The notes under the pieces were generated by a model. The model worked only from the letters and a program-made list of their open reading frames with translations. It made no database searches and was not told where the DNA came from. The position numbers and the translations under genes are program-made. DNA of 7,917 nt from Deltaproteobacteria bacterium (GTDB lineage Bacteria > Myxococcota_A > JAADFL01), in assembly GCA_013152945.1 (NCBI GenBank), contig JAADFL010000039.1, forward strand, positions 1 to 7,917. The letters are read 5' to 3'. This document shows, piece by piece, positions 1 to 5,900 of the stretch (the stretch's first letter is position 1; each line of letters begins with the position of its first letter).

Positions 1-1
1 G

Positions 2-91
2 AGAGGCTTCCTCATAGGAGACGAGGATTGGGTCAAGTCGGAACGTGAGAAGTATCGTGGTTGGTGGAAGTCTGATTTTGATGATCCATGA
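2..91 (+). CDS. C-terminal end of an unrecognised protein (5' truncated by window)
   Basis: An open frame enters from the left edge and ends at a TGA at 89-91, giving 29 visible codons. The tail is acidic and tryptophan-rich: it contains GFLIGDEDWVKSEREKY, then a WW pair, and ends in DFDDP. No domain can be recognised from so short a piece. It is convergent with argF, whose stop lies 137 bp further right. The composition reads like real protein, with no low-complexity and a sensible charge pattern. The other two + frames are interrupted or less protein-like. Only the frame and the stop are seen. That it is a gene is inference. Confidence 0.42.
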   Translation, partial: RGFLIGDEDWVKSEREKYRGWWKSDFDDP

Positions 92-98
92 CGCGTGA

Positions 99-124
99 AG
101 CCTGATCGAGGCTAATATCTTTTT
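99..124 (+). terminator. Weak candidate terminator after the truncated left-edge gene
   Basis: A perfect 5-bp inverted repeat, AGCCT/AGGCT (99-103 and 109-113, loop GATCG), starts 8 bases after the TGA. Five bases later comes a short T-run at 119-123. The stem is short and the T-run is displaced, so this is a poor match to an intrinsic terminator. No convincing hairpin plus T-run was found on the minus strand after argF. Confidence 0.22.
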
Positions 125-228
125 CAGTCATCTTCGGTCATCGGCAACAGGCAAAAAATGTGCTTGTAGTGGGTCGGCACATATACAGCCGAATAAGAAA
201 AATTTTATCAGCAATGGCTCTGAATGCT

Positions 229-1191
229 TCAGTCCCTCAAGATCAGGTAAAGCACTGCCTTTTGCGCATGCAGCCTGTTTTCTGCCTGGTCGAATACAGC
301 GCTTCGTTCATGAGCTGTCACGTCGTGGGTTATCTCTTCGCCATAGTGGGCAGGCAGGCAGTGCATTGCAATTGCATCCGGTTTTGCCTTGGAAAAGAGT
401 TCAAGTCCGAGTGTGTATGCAGATAGTTCCTTGATTCGCTCTGCCCTTTCGGCTTCCTGCCCCATGGATGTCCAGACATCGGTGTACACAACGTCTGCCC
501 CCTGCACGGCAAGGGACGGATCGGTCTCGTAAGTGATTTGCGAACCGGTCTTGTTTGCGATTGCAGCAACATCCTCCTGCACGCCTCGGCCCAGCCTGCG
601 CCTTTCCGAAGATGATATTGTGAGATGAGCGCCTGTCCCGGCACAGCCGAATGCTAGAGATGTCGCCACATTGTTGCTGCCGTCACCGAGGTAGGTTACA
701 CGAATCCCTTCAAGCCGTCCCTTTTTCTCGCGTATGGTCATGAGGTCGGCCAGGATTTGGCACGGGTGGTTGAAGCCGGTCAAGCCATTTACAACCGGAA
801 TGCCCGCGTACCTTGCCAGCTCCTCCACATCAGAATGAGAAAAGGTCCTGGCCATTAACACGTCCACGTACCTTCCAAGCACCTTGGCAATGTCCTCTGT
901 GGTCTCCCGTTGCCCGAGTTTTATTTCATTCGGTGAAAGGTAGAAGGCATATCCTCCGAGCTGTTGCATTGCCAGCTCGAAAGACACCCTGGTGCGAAGA
1001 GAGGGCTTTTGAAAGATCATGGCCATGGATTTCCCGGCCAGGGGCGCTCCATGGCTGTGTTTTTCCTTCCACTCTTTCTTGAGGCGTACTGCAGTATCCA
1101 GGATGAGGCTTATCTCGTCCCTTGAAAAATCTTTCAGGCAAATTACTGACCTGCCCTTGATATCTGATGTATTGTTATCCATTGCGCCCAT
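229..1191 (-). CDS. argF: Ornithine carbamoyltransferase
   Basis: Cytoplasmic enzyme that transfers the carbamoyl group of carbamoyl phosphate to ornithine, giving citrulline. It serves arginine synthesis, or runs in reverse in arginine/citrulline catabolism. The 320-residue length is normal for the family. Motifs seen in order: the carbamoyl-phosphate loop SLRTR (64-68, in KPSLRTRVSFE), HPCQ (142-145), the ornithine-binding SMG loop (242-244, in DVWTSMGQE), the HCLP motif with its active-site Cys (277-280), and a C-terminal AENRLHAQ with conserved Arg306. All catalytic signatures are intact. An upstream in-frame ATG at 1287 would overlap the preceding gene and add about 32 non-homologous residues. 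The ATG at 1191 is preferred because GGGGAGG (1198-1204) lies 6 nt ahead of it. ATGs at 1197 (no spacing) and 1182 (15 nt) fit worse. It lies 67 bp downstream of the cPGS-like gene on the same strand, probably in one operon. Family assignment is firm. Anabolic versus catabolic role cannot be told from the window. Confidence 0.97.
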   Translation of the reverse strand: MGAMDNNTSDIKGRSVICLKDFSRDEISLILDTAVRLKKEWKEKHSHGAPLAGKSMAMIFQKPSLRTRVSFELAMQQLGGYAFYLSPNEIKLGQRETTEDIAKVLGRYVDVLMARTFSHSDVEELARYAGIPVVNGLTGFNHPCQILADLMTIREKKGRLEGIRVTYLGDGSNNVATSLAFGCAGTGAHLTISSSERRRLGRGVQEDVAAIANKTGSQITYETDPSLAVQGADVVYTDVWTSMGQEAERAERIKELSAYTLGLELFSKAKPDAIAMHCLPAHYGEEITHDVTAHERSAVFDQAENRLHAQKAVLYLILRD

Positions 1192-1197
1192 TTGCAT

Positions 1198-1204
1198 CCT
1201 CCCC
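1198..1204 (-). promoter_or_regulatory. Ribosome binding site of argF that decides its start
   Basis: Read on the minus strand this is GGGGAGG, 6 nt before the ATG at 1191-1189. It touches the in-frame ATG at 1197-1195 and lies 15 nt from the ATG at 1182-1180, so it selects the middle of three closely spaced ATGs. Its first G is also the last base of the hairpin arm at 1204-1209. Confidence 0.7.
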
Positions 1205-1226
1205 GGTTTTTTAAACCGTGGTTTAA
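1204..1226 (-). promoter_or_regulatory. Overlapping inverted repeats ahead of argF (operator or RNA switch candidate)
   Basis: Two overlapping inverted repeats share one arm. TTAAACC-GT-GGTTTAA (1211-1226) is a palindrome with 7-bp arms and a 2-bp centre. CGGTTT-TTT-AAACCG (1204-1218) has 6-bp arms and a 3-nt loop. In the minus-strand transcript the middle GGTTT can pair upstream or downstream but not both, and the second hairpin abuts the argF Shine-Dalgarno sequence. On DNA, a promoter-like pair fits: TTGAAT (1253-1248), then TGTATT (17-nt spacing) or TATTAA (19-nt spacing), so the -10 would overlap the palindrome. The repeats are seen directly. A regulatory role is inference, and the sequence does not resemble an E. 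coli ARG box. Confidence 0.35.
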
Positions 1227-1258
1227 TACAAACACCCGGTCCATAACATTCAACAGGT

Positions 1259-2572
1259 TTACATAAATCGGGCAAGGATGTCTGCAAGCTTTTTGCCCGA
1301 TTTTTCCTTCAGTTCGTAAGTTGCCCTCACCATGGGCTTTTTGACATCGATTACCCTTGCAAGGTTAATGGGGGTTGCGCACACGACAATGTCGCAATCG
1401 GCGGCATCGATTGTCGCGGCAAGGTCTTTTATTTGTTGTTCGCCGTATCCCATTGCCGGAAGAATAGCCCCGGTATTCGGATACTTCTTGTAGGTCTCTG
1501 CAATCTCACCTTTTGCAAACGGCCTTGGATCAATGATTTCCCCTGCTCCCGCGTTCTTTGATGCAACCACACCTGCTCCGAACTTCATGCCGCCGTGGGT
1601 CAATGTGGGCCCGTCTTCTATAACGAGAACTCTCTTGCCCTTGACATCTTCGGGCCGATCAAGCGTCACAGGTGACTCGGCCTCTAGGATCTCCGCATTC
1701 GGCGCCAGGTTGCTGATATTATCCCTGACCTGCCCGATTGCCTCCGGACTTGCCGTGTCCACCTTGTTTATTATTGCCACGTCAGCCATTCGCAGGTTGG
1801 CCTCACCCGGATGATACATCAGCTCGTGGCCGGGGCGGTGAGGATCGACCACAACAATGTGCAGGTCGGGTTTGTAAAAGGGCAGGTCATTGTTTCCACC
1901 GTCCCATAGCACGATATCCGCCTCTTTTTCAGCCTGATCGAGGATTGCGCCGTAATCCACGCCTGCATAGACCACGCCTCCCTGCTCTATATGGGGCTCG
2001 TATTCTTCCATCTCCTCTATAGTGCAGTGGTGCTTGTCCAGGTCCGCCTTTTCAGCGAATCTTTGCACCTTTTGTTTTTCAAGGTCGCCGTACGGCATTG
2101 GATGCCGAATTGATACGACCTTTTTCCCATTTGAACGCAGCATGGTGGCAACGTACCTGGATGTCTGGCTCTTGCCGCAGCCTGTCCTTACCGCACAAAT
2201 GGAGATCAAAGGCACTTTTGCCTTTATCATGGTGCTTTCGCTGCCCAGGAGGGTAAAATCCGGGCCTGCCGCAATGACCCTGGATGCAAGGTGCATGACA
2301 TAGTCATGAGATACGTCGCTGTAAGCGAACACCACTTTTGATACGTGCTTTTCCTTTATTATTTTTTCGAGATCGCTTTCGGGAAGAATCGGGATTCCTT
2401 CAGGGTAATGCGGTCCTGCAAGGGCAGGCGGGTACCTGCGGCCCTCTATGTGTGGAATTTGGGTCGCTGTGAAGGCAACCACTTCCTTACTTTCGTCGTT
2501 TCGAAAGACTACGTTGAAGTTGTGAAAATCTCTGCCTGCCGCTCCCATGATAAGCACTTTTTCCCGTTCCAT
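1259..2572 (-). CDS. Cyclic 2,3-diphosphoglycerate synthetase family P-loop protein (GTPase-like)
   Basis: A 437-residue protein resembling archaeal cyclic 2,3-diphosphoglycerate synthetase, the ATP-dependent enzyme that cyclises 2,3-diphosphoglycerate. Bacterial members are often annotated only as GTPases, and their substrate is unsettled. The N-terminus has a Rossmann-like opening, VLIMGAAGRDFHNFN (6-20). A P-loop, AVRTGCGKSQTSR (127-139), holds Lys134 and Ser135. It lacks the first Gly of the canonical GxxxxGKS pattern. A Walker-B-like DGGNNDLPF (224-232) and an NKVD motif (269-272, the guanine-specificity box of G proteins) follow. The length is near that of the archaeal enzyme. The ATG at 2572 is preferred over a TTG two codons earlier because AAAGGAG (2579-2585) sits 6 nt before the ATG. 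It precedes argF on the same strand. Family is confident from the motif order. Actual product (cyclic DPG or another phosphoanhydride/carbamate chemistry) is unknown. Confidence 0.85.
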   Translation of the reverse strand: MEREKVLIMGAAGRDFHNFNVVFRNDESKEVVAFTATQIPHIEGRRYPPALAGPHYPEGIPILPESDLEKIIKEKHVSKVVFAYSDVSHDYVMHLASRVIAAGPDFTLLGSESTMIKAKVPLISICAVRTGCGKSQTSRYVATMLRSNGKKVVSIRHPMPYGDLEKQKVQRFAEKADLDKHHCTIEEMEEYEPHIEQGGVVYAGVDYGAILDQAEKEADIVLWDGGNNDLPFYKPDLHIVVVDPHRPGHELMYHPGEANLRMADVAIINKVDTASPEAIGQVRDNISNLAPNAEILEAESPVTLDRPEDVKGKRVLVIEDGPTLTHGGMKFGAGVVASKNAGAGEIIDPRPFAKGEIAETYKKYPNTGAILPAMGYGEQQIKDLAATIDAADCDIVVCATPINLARVIDVKKPMVRATYELKEKSGKKLADILARFM

Positions 2573-2574
2573 GT

Positions 2575-2628
2575 TCAACTCCTTTCGCTGTCATGTTTGT
2601 GAAATATCCAGGTTGATGCCTCGATCAT
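2575..2628 (-). CDS. Candidate 17-residue leader peptide
   Basis: A short frame, MIEASTWIFHKHDSERS, starts at an ATG (2628-2626) preceded by AGGAG (2640-2636) with 7-nt spacing. It ends in a TGA at 2577-2575, only 2 nt before the ATG of the cPGS-like gene. Its last codons contain that gene's AAAGGAG, so ribosomes translating it would cover or open the downstream site (translational coupling). There is no run of one amino acid as in classical attenuators. A weak extended -10 (TGCTATGAC, 2657-2649) lies just upstream, but so close that the mRNA leader would be only a few bases. The frame and both SD sequences are seen. That it is translated is inference. Confidence 0.3.
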   Translation of the reverse strand: MIEASTWIFHKHDSERS

Positions 2629-2728
2629 GTAACATCTCCTAATAAACCGTCATAGCATGGAATAGTTTAAAATATGCACCATGTCCAGGGGTTTACCGGA
2701 GATTTTTTCTATTTTCTTAAAAATGACA

Positions 2729-2895
2729 GCCTCCGTCCCCTTGGCGCCCCCCTTGGCGCCCTGGCGCCCCTCCGTCCCCTCTGGCGTCCCTGGCGTCCGT
2801 CCCCCTCTGGCGTCCCCTCCGTCCCCCTCTGGCGCTCCTCCCTGGCGTCCGTCCCCCTCTGGCGTCGCGCCCCTCCGTCCCCCTCTGGCGTCCGG
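2729..2895. repeat. A-free, C-rich imperfect tandem repeat tract
   Basis: There are 167 consecutive bases with no A on the + strand. The core 16-mer CCGTCCCCCTCTGGCG occurs exactly four times (2797-2812, 2819-2834, 2849-2864, 2875-2890; start-to-start 22, 30 and 26 bp). Variants such as CCGTCCCCTCTGGCG (2772-2786) also occur, and TGGCG appears ten times in all. The left end has three GGCGCC palindromes (2743-2748, 2755-2760, 2763-2768). The irregular spacing suggests growth by slippage and unequal exchange rather than a fixed array. Both flanks return abruptly to mixed composition (AAAAATGACAG on the left, GGAATCG on the right). The minus strand is rich in G-runs. Function is unknown. Confidence 0.9.
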
Positions 2896-2933
2896 AATCG
2901 TGGCTGATCGCCGTTACTTGCCCATCGTGCCGC

Positions 2934-2940
2934 AAGGAGG
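2934..2940 (+). promoter_or_regulatory. Strong Shine-Dalgarno, unusually far from the kinase ATG
   Basis: AAGGAGG is a near-perfect anti-16S match but ends 17 nt before the ATG at 2958. An in-frame TTG at 2952-2954 lies 11 nt away and would add only two residues (Met-Tyr). In-frame ATC (2946) and ATT (2943) codons are nearer still but are rare starts. It therefore identifies the gene but leaves the exact start open by a few codons. Confidence 0.6.
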
Positions 2941-2957
2941 TTATTATCTTCTTGTAC

Positions 2958-5900
2958 ATGGAATCGAATAGAGAAAACCAAGGCGGCACAAAGGGCATCG
3001 GTTTTGGCCGAAATGCTCCTTCGATACCGGGCCTCGAGATTATCGAGCACATCGGCAGTGGAGCGCACAGCGTGGTGTACAGGGCCAGGCGGGGCGGCAG
3101 GGATTTTGCAGTCAAGATACAGAAGGAGCCGAGGGCAAACCTTGAGCGCACAACTGATGCCTTCTCCAGGTTCCGCCGCGAAGGTGCATTGCTGGCCTGC
3201 CTGCGGCACGACGGGCTTCCCTCCATAGCGGATTTGGGCGAGACAGAGGGCAGGCAATTCATCGTTATGGAGTTGGTGCGTGGCAGGACCCTGTCAGAAC
3301 AAATAGCCGAAGGGCCCTTGGCCGAACCCGACATCATTGCCTTGGCTATGAGGCTGGCAAGCGCACTTGGCGAGGTTCATAGGGTGGGAATGGTTCACTG
3401 TGACGTGAAACCCGACAACATACTCGTGCATGAAGAGGACGGCGCCAGGCTCATCGACTTCGGTTTTGCCGTACGTGCGTCGCGTGACAGGCCTCACGAG
3501 GAGATCGCCGGTACCCTGCTCTACGCGGCACCCGAGCAAACCGGCATGATAAAGCGCCCAATCGACCCGAGGAGTGACCTGTATGCTCTCGGGGTCGTGA
3601 TGTATGAGTGTGCTACAGGGCGGCCTCCCTTCAACTCACCCGACCTGGGAGAGCTCATCCGCCTGCATGCTGTTGCAAGCCCCCCGGACATAAGAACACT
3701 GAACCCGGATATTTCCAGGGGCCTCGCAATGGTCATAGGCAAGCTCTTGTCCAAGGACCCTGACGACCGTTACCAAGGGCACGTGAGTCTCATGGCCGAT
3801 CTAGCCCGCCTGGACGAGATAAATGAGGCCATCGAAACCGAGTCGAACGTTGTCGTACTTGGAGCTTCGGATCGACTCCTGTCAGCAGGTGCCGAGGGAA
3901 AACTAATCGGCAGGGATGCTGAGTTCGACGAGGTTGTGCGTCTCTACAAGCACGCGGTTCAAGGAAAAGGCTGCATCGCCATGTTGGAGGGCGGGGCCGG
4001 CATGGGCAAGACCAGGCTGGGATCCGAGCTCATCAAGTACGCGATGGCCGAGAAAATACTGGCTCTCCGGGGAACATGCCCGGACAGTGGCACATTACCC
4101 TTTGCACCTCTCCGTGAAGCACTCGAAAACCTTTTGAGGTCGGCTTTTGCACTGCCGCATGCCGAGCGGGCGCAGCTACAAAGGCGGGTCAGGGATGCCG
4201 CCGGGGATACGGCTCCTCTTCTAAAGCGTTTCTCGCCACTCCTGGCCGTGGTGTTGGGCGACGTGCAGGACCTGCCGGGACAGGAAGATGTGCAGGACCA
4301 GTTCTACGACGCCTTGGCAAACCTATTCCTGAAGCTGGCAATAGATGGCAAAGGAGCCCTGATGGTCATCGAGGACGTTTACCGTCTCGATGACGGCAGC
4401 CGCCAGGTGTTGGCGCGTCTGGCCGCGCGAATAGCCAGTGCCCCGCTATTCATTTTACTTACCACCAGGTCTGAAACGAGTCTGGAATCCTTGATTGCCG
4501 AGCTCGGATCCTCCCTTGTCCAGCGCCTGACCCTGGCTCCCATACCCGAGGGGGCCATGACAAAAATAGTGACTGAGCAACTCGGGCACTACCATACCGC
4601 TCACGACCTCGCCGCCCGGATAGCTATGCGATGCAACGGCAGTCCCTTTGCAGCCAAAGAGTACGTGAGGAGTCTGCTCGATGCCGGTCTGCTCACCCCA
4701 TCGTGGGGCCGCTGGCATCTCGATGAGGATGGCCTCCAGAGGATGGATCTGCCTACAGGCATGGTGCAACTGGCCCTACACCGCCTGAAAAGCCTCGACA
4801 ACCGTGCCAAAGAGGTGCTCAAGGCTGCGGCCATAATGGGACCCAGGTTCGACTTCGATATTCTGGCCAACGTGTTCGAGGACAAAGAGGTGGTAAGGCG
4901 TTCGATCACCGACGCAGTCGGTGCCAGGTTGCTGGAACTCGTTGAAGGCGGCAGGTATGCATTCTTCCATGCAGAGGTGCGCGCTCACCTCCTCGAAAAT
5001 CTTCATCCCGAAGAGCAACGTGTCCTGCATCAACGCACTGCAGAAGCATTGGAGCAAACCGGGAACAATGAATCCGAGCACCTGTACGCCATTGCCAGGC
5101 ACGCTGCACAGGGACGGGTCGAGCAAAACCGGGCCTGGGTAATACAAACAAACCTCGTGGCAGGCGTTCGTGCGCTGAAGGAATACGCCCACGAGTTGTC
5201 CTATGAGTTCCTGAATACCGCACGCGAACACGCCGGGCAAAGCGATCAGCCGCTCCCCAGGGACCTGGAGGAATCCCTTGCCGAGGTGTGCACGCGAACC
5301 GGGCGCCTCGCAGAGTCTATCCAACATCTCGAGTCCCTCATCCAGAAGGCGGAGACTTCCTTGGAACGCGGATGGCTGCGCGCCAAGCTCACGCAGACGC
5401 AATGCGCGAATTTCTACTTTGAACCGGCGGAGAGAGAGGCCCGCCTGGGTTTTGCCGAACTCGGCATGTCGTTTCCGCGCTTCAAGCCTTTTCGCCTCTT
5501 GGCCTGCCTGTACTACTGGATCCGCGGCCTTATCGCCGTCCACGTCCTGGCGCTGAAACCCCGCTCGGAGCATGGGCGTAAACGCCTGGAGGTGTTTTCC
5601 AAGCTCTGCGAGTACTCCGCGATTGCTGCATACTTCGACAGCCGTCCCTTGGACCTGCTACAGGCCGTGCTCAAAGGAAGATGGATGGCGGCCAGGCTGG
5701 GCCGCTCGCCCGAGCTGACGGCGCTTTCGAGTCAATACGCAGTCGTGTTGGCGGTAGGAGGCATGAATAACCTGGCCCGTCGAACCATCGACCGCGCAGA
5801 GAAGATTGCGAAAGACATAGGAGATCGCCTGGCACTTGCGAGAGCCCAGCTCTATAAGGGGTTCGTCTGGCATCTCACGGGATCCTCTGTGGAAGCAGAG

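Larger units (their letters stand above)
2573..2957. other. Divergent intergenic region between the cPGS-like gene and the kinase gene
   Basis: This 385-bp stretch has no substantial gene. From left to right it holds the cPGS-like gene's SD and the short leader ORF, then an AT-rich segment (about 2629-2726) where promoters for either direction could lie. TAAAAT at 2668-2673 on the + strand and TGCTATGAC at 2657-2649 on the minus strand are the only weak candidates, and neither has a good -35. Next come the A-free repeat tract and a 62-bp segment ending at the kinase start, which contains the AAGGAGG ribosome binding site. Long open frames across the repeat tract on both strands are by-products of missing A/T and are not genes. 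Confidence 0.7.

Noticed and set aside
150-198. Terminator for argF from the CGGC/GCCG inverted repeat
   Set aside because: On the minus strand the arms are only 4 bp with a 9-nt loop, and the nearest T-run lies about 16 nt beyond the stem.
160-426. 88-codon plus-strand open frame over the argF 3' end
   Set aside because: Antisense to the C-terminus of argF, with no ribosome binding site or recognisable domain.
1192-1287. N-terminal extension of argF to an ATG at 1287
   Set aside because: It overlaps the 3' end of the upstream gene, has a non-homologous Cys/Pro-rich sequence, and lacks a ribosome binding site; GGGGAGG points to the ATG at 1191.
2729-2895. CRISPR array
   Set aside because: The repeated unit is only about 16 bp, spacing is irregular, the spacers are themselves repeat-derived, and no cas gene is nearby.
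2901-2957. Sigma-54 or sigma-70 promoter immediately before the kinase gene
   Set aside because: No GG-N10-GC pair and no convincing -10 hexamer could be found in this segment.
2674-3337. Proline- or Arg/Gly-rich open frames through the repeat tract on both strands
   Set aside because: They exist because the tract lacks A (or T), giving few stops in any frame. Their products are low-complexity and two of them run antisense into the kinase gene.
4776-5573. 265-codon minus-strand open frame
   Set aside because: It lies fully antisense to the helical-repeat region of the kinase protein, shows no recognisable motif, and is expected by chance opposite a GC-rich gene.
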